From assembly GCA_009760855.2 (NCBI GenBank), contig WPIO01000046.1, positions 1,667,501 to 1,731,500 on the forward strand: 64,000 nucleotides of DNA, in the 5' to 3' direction. Below are positions 23,264 to 36,800 of this stretch, piece by piece; position 1 is the first letter of the stretch, and every line of letters begins with the position of its first letter. Position numbers and translations under genes: made by a program. The notes beneath the pieces are model-generated. The model was not told where the DNA came from and searched no databases. It worked only from the letters and a program-made list of their open reading frames with translations. Source of the DNA: Cristatella mucedo. Lineage: Eukaryota; Bryozoa; Phylactolaemata; Cristatellidae.

Positions 23264-24810
23264 CTGCAAACAATAACAATAATAATAATGCGCTTGATAA
23301 AGCGCCCTCAGAGAACTCAATCTCTTTCTAGGCGCTTTACATTTGCTGCAAAGGGAAATGTAATTAAATGGTAAGTAAAATCATGCTTAAAAAACAAACA
23401 AAATGAATAACATGGTTAGGGGTGACATGCACAGGGTCAGCATGCAAATGTGGTTAGTGGCAGCACGCACAGTGTCAGCACGCATAAGCACGTGAAGGAC
23501 GAATCAGAGGGACCCACTAAATGCTGTCCTAAATAGGTGTTTTCAAGTTCCTTTAAATGTGGTCAGGTCAGGGGATGTTCTGACGCAGGTCGGGAGGGAG
23601 TTCCAGGCTTTGGGAGCATACGAACTAAATGCACGGTCTGATTGCCAGCATACATGACGAAGCTAATCAGCAGCATAGTATTCGCACATGACTGGCCACG
23701 GTCGGTGCAAAGATGCCTCGGTGCTCACAAGCTTGTTTTGCAAGTAGTAAGTAGTCTTTCAAATGAAGCCCCTAACGACGTAGAGACAACAAACACACAA
23801 ACTACTTACTTGAAACAGTGCAGGGCCCTTGCCAGGATACTCCTCGTTGACCTCCTCTTTCCATTCAAGAAAAGCCTCCTCATCTACGATCTCCATGTCG
23901 TACAAGTGCATAAACAAGCGGAGCAGGAGACCTGCAATTACCAAAGCAGCAATAGGTTATGCACTCAGGATGATTTATCAGTCGTAACAAGCAATGGGCC
24001 TGAGAAGTAAATGAAAGTACGAGGTAAGGGTAGCGGCAGAATGTAGCAGAAAAATGAAAATGCAAAAAGATTGGCCGGTTGATCGGCCTCAACAATATTG
24101 CAGCAGAAGAGCCTTCCCGACACTTTCAGTAAGCAATCCTCCACTCAAAACTTATGACAAGTGCCGTGAAGTACAAGGGACTCACCTCTGGGCTAAGACT
24201 ATGGGCAGATAAATTAAACAGCACAACAAGTCAAGTATTGCAGGCATGCATTTTTTATTAAGGCCATTTACTGATTTCTCTTTACCGGTTCTCCTTACTT
24301 AATACTAATAATATTATCTGCATAGCACCCTCAGAAAACACAATATCTTTCTAAGCACTTTATATATACTGTCAAGAGAGCATAAGTGCAGTTAGCACGC
24401 TCAATGTCAACAAGCATAACATGATTAAAGGTGACATGCACATGGTCAATCCGTACATATGGTTAGTGGCAGCATGCAGTGTAAGCACACGTAAGCAGAC
24501 AAGAACGAATCATATGGGTCACTAAACGCTATGCTAAATAAATGCGTTTTTAGTTTCATTTTTAAATCTCAAATCAGGGAATGTCGTGACGTCAGTCTGG
24601 TGTGAGTTCCGGGCTTTGGGAACATACGAACTAAAGGCACGGTCTCCAAAGAACTTCAGGCAGGAGGTGCAGGTAAACTATTTGATTAAGAAAAGTGTGT
24701 AGTACTATGCCTAGCCCAATGGGGGAGTGGTTGCAGAACATTTCCCCCCTGGTGAACCTTAGGAATTCCCCTCCCCCGAGGTAGGACATTTCCCCTTATG
24801 TTGATGAATG

Positions 24811-24892
<82 letters not shown>

Positions 24893-27800
24893 GTTAATGC
24901 TCTATTGCAATTAAATCAACTCAGTATAAGTGGCGACTCGATAGCACGACCAACGGAGGTGTGTGACTAGCACGGCATCTGCGGTCGACGCCCGGTTTAG
25001 CAACGACTACTGGTCGACGCCCAGTAGCTGGCGGTGCCCATGTCAGGAGGAGCAGGGTCAGCCAGGGATACTGCTACGTGCTTGCGTCTGCTGCTGGCCG
25101 CCCGGGGCAGAGCTTTGACCTTGCACTTGGTGTTCTGCCAAAAGGCAGGGCTGCAGCAACAGCATTCCTAATGTCTATGATGTAGGAATATGTTATTTGC
25201 TATATATTATATAGTATTTTTTTTTACAAGATATGTAAACAATAATAATTAATAATAATAATAATTCACTTGATAAAGCACCCTTAGAGAACTTAATCTC
25301 TCTCTAGGCGCTTTACATTTGCTGTAAAGTGAAATGCAATTGAATGGTAAGTAAAATCATGCTTGAAAAACAAACAAAATGAATAGCATGGTTAGGGGTG
25401 ACATGCACAGGGTCAGCATGCAAATGTGGTTAGTGGCAGCATGCACGGTGTCAGCACGTATAAGCACATCAAGGACGAATCACAGGGACTCGCTAAATGC
25501 TGTCCTAAATAGGTGTGCTTTTAGGTTCCTTTTAAATGTGGTCAGGTCAGGGGATGTTCTGACGCAGGTCGGGAGGGAGTTCCAGGCTTTGGGAGCATAT
25601 GAACTAAATGCATGGTCTCCAAAGGTTTTGAGGTTTGTACGAGGTATTTCTAGACTGTTGGATTCCGAAAAGCGGGTGGTACGATGCTTGGCCTGATGGG
25701 GGAGTATATCTGAAAGATAGGCTGGAGCCATAGAATGAAAGGACCTAAAAGTGAGCGACAAGACCTTGAAGTCAATCCGTTGCTTGACTGGTAGCCAGTG
25801 CAGGTCGGCGAGAAGTGGAGTAATGTGGCAACTGTGACGCTCACGGCTCACGGCAGACAAGCCTAGCTGCAGAGTTTTGCACCAGCTGCAATCGCCTGAT
25901 CGCACATGCTGGTAGGCCAGTAAGCAGTGAGTTGCAGAAGTCGAAACGGGATGTCACGAATGCATGGACCAACTTAGATGTGGTATCTTAATCTAAACAA
26001 GCCCGAATTTTAGCAATGTTATGAAGCTGAAAATAGGCGGATTTGACTGTGGAGCTGATATGGTCGTCTAACGAGAGGTCGCTTTGGAATATGACACCTA
26101 GATTTCGAGCTGATTCAACCGGAGATATGCTGGCAGAGCCAATTTTGAGAGTCAGCCTTTCCAATCTCTGAATCCCGCTGGGTTTTCCCATAGCTAGTTA
26201 AGTTAGTTTTATCATCCTTTAGTTTTAGAAAATTTGCTGCCATCCATGTGCGGATGTCATCAATGCATGCAGCTAGTGAGTTTAGAGAATTTGAGGTGCT
26301 CGAAGGCTGGGAGGGATCAAAGCAAAGGTACAACTGAGTGTCATCTGCATAGAAGTGAAAGCCTAGATTGTGCTTGGCAATCACATCAGCAAGAGGCAGA
26401 GTATAAACCGTGAAAAGAACCGGACCTAGCACTGAGCTCTGATGTACTCCATATTTCAGAGGTACTTCACATGATCTTTGTCCATTCACTTCAATACTCT
26501 GGAGTCTCCCACTGAGGTATGACCTGAACCACTGCAGAGCAGTGCCAGTGATGCCCAGGCGAGATGAGAGGCGCTCTAGAAGAACTTTGTGATCGATGGT
26601 ATCAAAAGCTGCCGAAAGATCAAGCAAAACAAGCACAGACACTCTACCCATGTCTGCATTCCTAAGTAGGTCGTTGTATACCCGAAGCAATGCTGACTCT
26701 GTGGAGTGATTAGCTCTAAAGCCAGACTGGAACTTACTAGCAAGGTGTGAGGTTTCTATATAGGAGTTCAGCTGGTCTGCCACGACCCGTTCCAGTGTCT
26801 TTGATAGGAATGGTAGAAGGGAAACTGGGCGGTAGTTGCTCAAGTTCTCTTGGTCAAGTGTAGCTTTCTTGAGAAGTGGCCTGACTACAGCTTTTTTGAA
26901 AGGTGCTGGGACCTGACCTGAGGCTAATGACATATTAATTATGTTAGTTATGCATGGCAGCAGCAGATCAATGCAACGTAGGAGCAGGACAGTGGGAATA
27001 GGGTCCAGAGGACTTGTTGTCTTCTTTGATTGAGATACGAACTTTAGAACTAGATCACTAGTGACCTGCTTAAATGCAGACATTGAGGTGCAGCCAGGAA
27101 CCGAGGAACAGCATTCTAGTGGGGAGTTTTTCATCACAGGGATGGATTTCCTGATCTTGTCTATCTTCTGCACAAAGAATCGAGAGAAGCGATCATCATT
27201 ATGATCATCAGGTAAGGAGCAAATCTGGGAACGGTTGAGGAGATGGTTTATTGTCGACATCAGCATTTTTGGATTGTGCATCTGTGATTCAACAATGTTT
27301 TTAGAAAAACTAGACTTAGCCTTTGCTAGGATCGATTGGTACGACCTACAGTAGTCTTCATATGCCTGTCGATGGACAGCTAGTCCGGATCTTTTGTATG
27401 CTAAACAAGACAGTTTATATCATGACATCTCCATACGGGAGGGGAGGAAATGCCCTACCCCAGGGAGAAATGTCGGGGGGGGGATGTCCGTATCCCTGAG
27501 GAGTAGATCTGACAGGTAGTCTGGAGCCAAAGAATGAAGGGACCTAAACGTGAAAGGCCGAACCTTCAAGTCAATGCGCTGCTTGACTGGGAGCCAGTGC
27601 AGGTCGGCGAGAAGTGGTGTGATGTGGCAACTGCTATGCTCACGACTGATAAGCCTCGCTGCAGAGTTTTGCACCAGCTGCAAGCATGTGATTGCACATG
27701 CCAGAAGAACAGCAAACAGTGAGTTACAAGATGTCACAAATGCATAAATCAATTTAGATGTAGTATGCCTACTGCCTAAGCAAGCCCGAATTTTAGCAAT

Positions 27801-30800
27801 GTTGTGTAGTTGAAAGTAGGCAGACTGTGGAGCTGATGTGGTTGCCTAATTAAAGGTTAGGCTAGAACAGGAAACCTAGATTTCGTGCAGATGCAATAGC
27901 AGATGCTGGCAGAGCCATTTCTTAGTGCTAGGATTTCAATTTCTGACAATTAATTTGCCCATAACTAGTAAGTTGGTTTTGTCATCATCTAATTTAAGAA
28001 AGTTTGCTGCAGATTATGTGCGGATATCATCAATACATGCAGCAAGGGAGTGGAGAGAAGTCGAAGTGCTAGAATGCTGGGAGGGATCAAAGCAAAGGTA
28101 CAACTGAGTGCCATCTACATAGAAGTGAAAGCCTAGATTGTGCCTGGCAATCATATCGTCAAGATGGAGAGTATAAACAATGAAAAGACCGGACCAAGCA
28201 CAGATCCCGAAGTACATCGTACTTCAGTGATTCCTCTGGCAGTGTCCATTTACATCAATGCTCTAAAGTCTCCCACTGAGATAAGACAAACTATTGTAGT
28301 GCAGTGCCAGTGAAGTCCAGGCGAGATGAGAGGCGGTCGAGAAAGACTTGGTAATAGATAGTATTAAAAGCTGCCGAATGATCGCGCAAAACAAGCATCG
28401 AGACTCTACTTAAGTCCGCATTCCCAAGTAGGTCATTATATGCTAGAGGCAGTGCTGACTTAGCAGCAGAACTGTCTTGAAAAGTATATCTTAGACCTGC
28501 AGCTGGCTCTTGGCATGTATGCAGCAAAGCAGCCCCTCAAAGCAGTCTGAACTTACCACAGAATTTTGCAGTTCATCTGCACGATCCACGGTGCAGCAGG
28601 ATCGATCTTTGATAACACGAGCCATGGCATTGGTGAATATGTCACTCGATTGGTAATCACGATACCAATTTCAATGCTTGGGTCAGGTGGTTTTTTAGCA
28701 ACATATACTCAGAGGAATGTCTAAACACGTTGCAGTGGCTTGCAATAATTTCGAGCATTACAGCATTCGGTCATCAGCTAGCACACGTAGCTTAGCTGCT
28801 GATGACAGGGCTAAGTAGAGCTGCCCGACCCTATGCCAACAAAGGCATTCTCTGTGGGCGAGAAAGGCTCAGCAAATTGGTCGGCCGATCGAACTGGCTT
28901 GGCTGTCAAAGCAACAAGACCCAAGAGATGCTAAAAAGACCCCCTCCAACAAACAGCAACAATTATCGCTTGACATTTCACAGCAGCTCAGCCGAATGAA
29001 GAGGTAAGTGAACAGCCAGACGTGACTAAAAACTGTGCAGCAACTAACCACAATTTGTCTCGGGAAATTTCTACCATGGTCTATGCCTCATTATCCAACG
29101 CAGTGAACCACTGCCGAGTAAAATGTAAAAGCAGAGCAGCACACTCTGAAAGCCACGAGTGCGAGTTACCAGACTATGTGGGTGTCACGCAGGAGAGTTT
29201 TGTATAGCACACTTACACCTAAGCGGCTTTCGGTACGCATTCGGTAGCCAACAGACTTCGTCTCACGAAACAAAGAGAACGTAGGAAGCATAGCAGAGTC
29301 AGCAGTTGAGGTAGTGAGTAGCATGGAAGTAGCAGCTCAGGACCGCTGAAAAGGATGAGCCATAGGCGGCAGCAGGAGAGAAGTTGTCGTTGCGTGAGAA
29401 CTGTGGAAGCGAGTTCCACAGTCTAGGACCTGCAGAGCTAAAGCTTCTGTCGCCAGCAGTCTTTAAGCGGAGGAATAGAACAGCTAATTTATTGTCCACA
29501 CAGGACCTGAGGGCAGGAACAGGCTGAAACTGGTGCACCAGTTCAGCTAGGTACGAAGGAGCCAAGCCGTGGCGGGACTTGTGGGTCAGCGTAAGAACTT
29601 TGCTCTGTATCCGTTGATCAACCGGCATCCATCCTAGCTCTTTTAGCAAAGGAGACATGTGCTCAAACCTCTGGGACTTGAAGACTAGCCTTGCATCCAT
29701 ATTCATAGTCAGCTGCAGTGGCCTAGTTGCTTTCTTTGGTAGCCCAGCCAAAAGGGAATTACAATAATCAAGCCGAGACAGAACTAAGTAGCGTTAATTT
29801 TTTTGCAAGCCACTGTTGAAGACAGCTCCTAATTTTGGATAGGGATCAGACGTGACGGCTAGCTGTAGAAGCAATCTTCTGAATGAAACTTTTAAAATTG
29901 AGGAAGCTGTCGAAAACGACACCTAAATTTATGCAGTATGCATTTATATACGTCAAGTAATGCATGTATTACTATTTCCACAATGTCTTGACGGTTTGTC
30001 ACCATTTCAGCAATGGCAAACTTACTGAGACAGCACTGGAAAGCAGGCAGTGGGTTTGAGGTGGGGGGTGGGTTAATGGCATGCATAAATGAGTGAAAGG
30101 AATTTCAGATACTTCGGCGAGCTACAGTATCTGCCACGTCACAGTATGTATCAGTAATGACACGGCAACCAAATCGACGGTGACTACAATAATATCCGTA
30201 CCCTTGGGAAACTTGAGATTGCAGCAGAAGACCTGAACAGCATAGATGGCAGCCTTCTGTTTCGATATACTGTCATGCAAGAACCTCTGAAGGACGCTCT
30301 GAAACGATGCACAACGGCTTACATAACTACAGCCCCTGAGTAGGATAAGCAATGTACACGTGGCCAGACGTAAACGTTCGACCTAGCAATATGATAGGTG
30401 GACATTTCATTCATGCCGAGCCCCTACAGAATAAGCACAATTTGGTAGGCATGCTGAAAAGGTAACTAAATTACATATAAACATGGTATATAAACTATTA
30501 TATCTGCTACCAATTTGTCTAGCTAATGAAACGGTCAGCTAGACTAGAACAAAGAGGTATGGCTAATCTTGTTTAAATGTAGAAAGTGGCACGGAATAAG
30601 CCATTTTAAAAACATGGTAAAACATATATTTACACATTGCATCAGTATGCACATAGGCCAAGAAAGGTGTTTGTATGGAGAAATCCTAACGACTTCGCAA
30701 GTATGATCAAGGGTTTTTTCTAATAACTAAAAGCCCGGAAGTGCATATGCTGGCTGCCGATGTCAGACCTGGGACATAACGACATGCACATTTCTAAGGC

Positions 30801-33800
30801 CCTTTCCTGCAGGTCGCAAACATGGACTAAAGAGGCCTACACAGCATTTGCCGTTTTGGCACAGATTCCCGTGAGTGATATAACAGCGCACGTGTCCGAC
30901 TGCTACTATCAGAACTAATAACAAGCAATAGTCGACAATTAGGTCGTCAGATTATAACATCACTAGGTGTATGCATATGCTTTTTGATTGAGGCACTGTC
31001 GGTCAGTTAGTAAATAATAATAATAATAATAATAATAATGCACTTTATAGATACAATTACCAAAATGCAATGGACCGAGTAATCTCTAAAAAGAAGACAT
31101 TTATTGGGCCAATACCAAAGCTTGAGCATACCTCTGAATGCAAAAAATGTTGGCAGTCTACTCTATCGCCTGCAAATGAAACTCGAGTAAGGGCTGCATA
31201 GCAGCATCAGTCAACTGATGCCCGTTGCAATGACATGAATGTGACAGCACAACAAGGGATAATACAATGCGTGACTATGTAATGATATTTTGATCTATTA
31301 CTACTAAGGAGTATCGCTTATATTAATTAACAATGCATGTCCTGTTGCTGAGCCATGGGAAGGAACCGATTGCACAGCTACGTAGACCAGCCAGAGCATA
31401 TTGTTTAGGGCAACAACTTTCAAAACATCGCAGCCTCACGAGTTATACCTTAAATTTCTCCAAAAGAGACTTTTCCTGCTCAACAGCCACCTTGTTTGCA
31501 GCTTCTGCTTCAGGGCCAGAAGCAGCAGGCAGAGCAGCTGTATTTGTGCTCACGACGAATTTGATAATCCTACCAACAAGAAAATACCACAATCTTTTGA
31601 TGATGCAATATGATAATAAGACCCGAAGAAGTCAACAGTCATACAGCTATCGCAACTGCCCGCTTCAGCAGTCAACTGGTGAGCAGACAAGGAATACTGG
31701 TCTATTCGATGCTGATATGGCTGATGCTCGATACCACAAAAAGCACTTACACGGTCACTAATGCTCTGATGAAATGACTATCCGCCAGAGCTTTCTCATC
31801 GATATTCTGCTTTATCCATTTAAACAAGGCATTGGCCATTGGTTCTGCTTGCAGCTGACTCCACATTGCTGACTGATACCGGATGTAAGCTGGAGCCAAG
31901 AAGCCAATTCCATATCTATCAAGTGCAGGCACGATGCCGGCTTCATCTCCTGACCGCTGGCTGTCTGCAATACAAGCATGGCGCGCTGGAATACAGATCG
32001 CTGCTAAATATACATTCAATTCATTTGTATAGTGCCCTAAGAGAACTTAAATCACTATTCAGGGGCGTCACGTATGCCAGGGGGCTAGAGCACACGACCT
32101 TGGTCACCAAATACATTCATTACAAATACAATATCAAATACATACATTCACCTAGACCTTGGTCAAGGCGAGCGAGCACCTTTACCAATGGGCCAAACCA
32201 GCGTTGGGCATGCTTCAGATGATGTACATAATCCTGCTCAACTAGACAGCACACCACCTCTCTCTGAAGTAGCCGGCATGTTTCAAGCTTAAAGCAAAGG
32301 GTATATGCAGCTAAGATATGCACAAGAACACTACCTAAGATGAAGTCACGAATGTTGACACGACCGCTGATTAGCCGAGCTGCCAAGACAGCCTCGGGCT
32401 CCTTGGTGGCCAGGTGCTGGAGCACAAGGAGCATTGCAGGATAAAGCTCTTCGTCGCTTGTTCCACCACTCCCACTGCATCGCAGCAAGTGTGACAGCTC
32501 GGCAAGAGAAACACAATCCTGAGCCACCAATTCACTGGCAAGCCTTGCCAAGCAGCGCCATCTGTTGGCCCATGCTGCTTCTTTAGACGACGACTCGTCA
32601 GTCGTATCAGCAGCGTCCACAAGTGCGATGGAAGCAACAGAAGTAGATACAAGCTCACACAGTCCCTGCAAAATCAACCAGTTCACATCTGAGTCCAAAG
32701 GGCTTCAGCACAAAACCAAAAGTAAAAGCTCCTGCAGGCTGCAATGGATTCTCCTCCGATTCATGCAGCGAGAGGCCACTACACGGCAAGCATGTCAAAT
32801 TCAACTATAAAACGAACAGCAGGCTCGCAACACCATGCTGATTATAGTCTAAAATAACCTACCATCAGAGGCTACCAGCCGAACTGAGTAGCAATATGGA
32901 GTCTGCACATTCGTATAGCGAGTCAGGATATCACGAGAGGGAATAAAGAAAAAACGAGGTCAGGTAATAATAACTAAGAAAAAATACTAGCTGATCTAAT
33001 TAACAGCCTCTTTTTGTATAGCAGCAAAGAGCCTAAAAGGCTCGCCCAGGGTAGGATTCGAACCCATGACATAGGGACCATGGTCGTAAAGAGCAACTGC
33101 CTCACCTAGTGCTATTACAGCCCAGTGTAGCAAAGAAACACGGCATGTGGCTCCAATTAACGTGCATATCACAGCTGCTTCTCAAACAACAGCAAAATTA
33201 GATGCCTGAGTGTAGAATAACAGCTGCTATTTTTGTGACTATATTCCATACAAGCAATGGAAGGTCGCCAAAGCCGACAAGCCAAGGTTGACGACCACCA
33301 AGAATTACTAGGCTAATTAAGCACGCACCATTTTAAGCCAATTGCAGCTGCAACTGCTAAGTTACGTGAACATGGCATATCTGTAACCATTAACCAGTTA
33401 CTAAGACTTTGCTGGCCTTAGAAAAAACACCACCGACAACATTAATAACAGCTATCAAAAAGCCATTACGAACCTCAAGAATGTCCTTTGTGGTAAAAAC
33501 ACCCGATGCTTTGATGCTGCTGATCATAAGAGCAATGTTCGCAATAACATTATCTGCAGAATAAAGCTAAACAACATCAAATTTGCAACAAAAAAAGCAG
33601 TCAGCGACAACGAAGCTCTCCAACGAGAGGGCTTAGCAAATAAGATAAGCCACCTTACACGCAAAGTAGGGCTGCAAATATACCTGTCTTGTTTAAGATG
33701 CTCATCATAAAGGAGCACACAGCATGAGACACTAACCTAAAACAATAAAGGACACGATACATTTTTCAAATTAAGAAAGCACACAGCTCTAGTTTGCCTT

Positions 33801-36800
33801 CAACGGTCACGAATACTACTCAAGTGTCAGAACCTAGCACCCATTTTGAATTGACGATCAACTTGACTACCACTCTGTAAAAAAAAATCTAATAGAGAAG
33901 CAAGCAAACAGACAAGTCAAACCATGCCGCAAGAATATTGAGGAACGAGCCTTGCTACACATACTGCATGCTTGCGCCATCGATGGGACAGACAATCCAA
34001 ATTTAGCTCTCGCCTGATGCCAAAAGCAGCCAATCCATCGAGATTGGTACTCACGACTGTGGCAGCTTGTAGCTTTTGACTTCTGAAGCACACGTTGCAA
34101 CGGCACTGCTGCTCAGACAATCCTGGGCACTGCACAAATCCAAATAGCATGAAATATGCTTGTCAAGCTCTTCCACTGACAGCACGGCTGTTGGTTTTTT
34201 TGTTTTCTGCTTCTCCGTTTTAATTGGCAGTGGCTACAAAATATTGACAGTTTGCTTATAGCCAATAGTACAAAACTACCTATACTATCCTAATATACTT
34301 ACATGTAAGTAGGTCAACCTTGCATGACATAAGCAGACATAGATACAAACCGATAGACACAGTATACAAAAAAAGACGATGATTACCAAGTGAAAAGGGC
34401 TAACACGGTTCAAACGATGCATAGACACTAGGAAGAGACAACATGATCGAAAAAGGGTAAATTTTTTAAGGAAGAAAAAATTCTCTTACGATAATGGATC
34501 ACATCCTCCAGCATATACATGTAGTAAGCAGCACAACTAAGCTATGCAGAATTTTATTAGTAACAAGGATTGTACTAACTTTTTGTACGACAAGTGGATT
34601 AGTACTGCCATTGGTCGATCGGTCATTTCCAGCATGCTGATATTCACCACCGTGCAGCAAGTCACTCCGAAAAACTGAAGAGCCATAGCGCTGCCCACCA
34701 CCACGACCAGCCATATCTTTCTTCTGTCTTGCTGCAGATGCAGCACCAGCACCATGAAAGCTGACAACTGGCCGAAGACTCACGTCATCACCAACACTTG
34801 AATGTGCAGCATCGCCAGATCCGACATTCTGATAACCGCGCTTGTGAAAGCGTGGTGGCAATCCACCAGCACTTCCAATTGAAACTGCCTGTGAAGTCTG
34901 CTGACGCTGTTCTTTAGAGCCACTTCGTCCAGACCACATGGCTAAAGCACAGGTGCAAAAGAGAGATGGCATAACCCAAAAAGATTAGACTCATTACAGT
35001 AACAGCCGCACAAGAGAAAACTGTTATGCACGGCAGCCTTGCATTTCATCAAATACTGCAACTGTAAATGATAGACTGAGATAAGACTTATTTGCTTGCT
35101 GGTGGTCGGTTCAGCTCTGCGCTACTCTTCACATGCAAGACGTGCGAGACACAGGAAAGAAAAACTTAAGAAATTGAGATTGCATTCCTAAAAACAAACT
35201 AAAGTCAAGAATTGGACATCACTAAAAAAACCAGAGATCTTCTGCACCAGCAATTGCCAAATCGTTAATTACTTTAATGCAGGGTACGAAAGACATGTAG
35301 TCATCTGAAGTGGCTGGGTTTTTCAAGTTAAGTACATCGTGTGTAGATTATTGCATTTCTCTTCAGGGTAAATATCAAGAAAAGACTGGGAAGACCGGAC
35401 CAAAAATCAAATAATTGTCCACAGTACCTTTCAAAAGATATATGCTACAAATGAAATCTTAAGCCTTTAAGATTTCCACATAAAGTGAAAGCATTAAAAA
35501 ACAATAAAGAAAACCCTTTCTAACCAGGAACTAAGCCAGGAGCAAATTATGTACAAATAAAAGTTTCCCGATCTCTGCTGCATCATATATGACATGACAT
35601 ACGTCTCAACTTGTCAAACTTTGGTACATCGTGGTAAATAAATGTTTGCAGTTTGTTAAGGTAAATTGCTTGTGACTTTTAAACAGCTTCATTTGCAGAG
35701 CAGCTTTGTGAATTGTCAATTCCATTACTCGGCCAATAATTAACGTGAACTTTTTAATTTATGTCTAGCCTGCTTGTTTATTACTTCAGGAGTTCATATC
35801 TGTTTCGGTTGGACAAGCTTTGCGATGTGTCATCAAACGTCCTTGAGCTGTATTATCTGGAATCATGGACATGTATTCTTAAACTTATCCAACCGAAATC
35901 AGATAGGAGCTCCTGTAGTCTTGTATAAGTAGTGCTGAACTAATATTTGAAATTTCAAGTTGATCCTCCAAATATTGACCGGGTTACGAAATTTACTAGG
36001 CACCAAGAAAGCTGCACTGTAAATGAAGCTGTTTAAGTCACAAGCACGTACGTTAAAAAACTGCAAACATGTACATCGATGTACCAAGGGCCACAAGCTG
36101 GGACAAAGGTCGCAAATGAGATCGGTAAATTTTTTATTTGTACATATTTTGCCTTTGGTCTGCTTCCGGGTGAGACACGATTTGCATGACTGGTTTTAAT
36201 GCTTTCACTTTACGTGGAAATCGTCAAAACTTGAGATCCCATTTCTAACATAGCTGTCTTTTGAAAGGTACCCTGAATAATTATTCGATTGTTGGGCCAA
36301 TCTCATTTTTTTGACATTTACTTTTATTCATGACTCCTAGACAACGTCCTTAATCGTCTGCAACTGGTGCCAAACTCGGCAGCTTGTCTGCCTTATCTTT
36401 AACGGCACAGCTGCCACATCACACCACTTCTAGTTGAGCTGGGCTCTCGAACAAGCATCAAATCAACTTTAATATCCTCTACAGGTGTACACTTTGCTTT
36501 GCTTGCTTGAATCAGCCTAACGAACGGCTGCTTTCTTGCTAATCAAATGTTCTCTCTCACCCTACTCTCCTCGACATCCAGTCATCTTTCTGTTCCTTGC
36601 ACTAAATTAAGCGGTGATCGGTCCTAATGTCCGTATGCATCAAGTCTACAACTTGCTTCTAACCCCGATCACTACCTGCAATGCCTTCGGACGATGTAAG
36701 GCCCAGCTCAATATATCTCTGCTCCACTTTCACCTACACCTAGCAAACCTTTATTTATCTTATTTCTATTTGTTTATTCATCTTTTTCGTACTAACCTGT

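Larger units (their letters stand above)
24734..27491. mobile_element. 2.76-kb insertion inside an older LINE-B, itself carrying a younger LINE-B
   Basis: Bounded by the two halves of the split LINE-B. Both ends hold C-rich/G-rich sequence with repeated ACATTTCCCC-like words in opposite orientation (24745-24800 and 27430-27485), a loose inverted-terminal arrangement. The interior has a (TA)n tract, about 350 bases of unrecognised DNA with two GGTCGACGCCC words, and a LINE-B copy (25240-27420). No transposase is visible. The element class is unknown. Confidence 0.45.

Noticed and set aside
33684-33731. Alternative eIF4G2 exon 11 starting at 33731 in another frame (C-C-V-L-L-Y-D-E-H)
   Set aside because: It leads to a stop at the junction with exon 12. 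The acceptor at 33736 gives an uninterrupted, better-matching MA3 helix.
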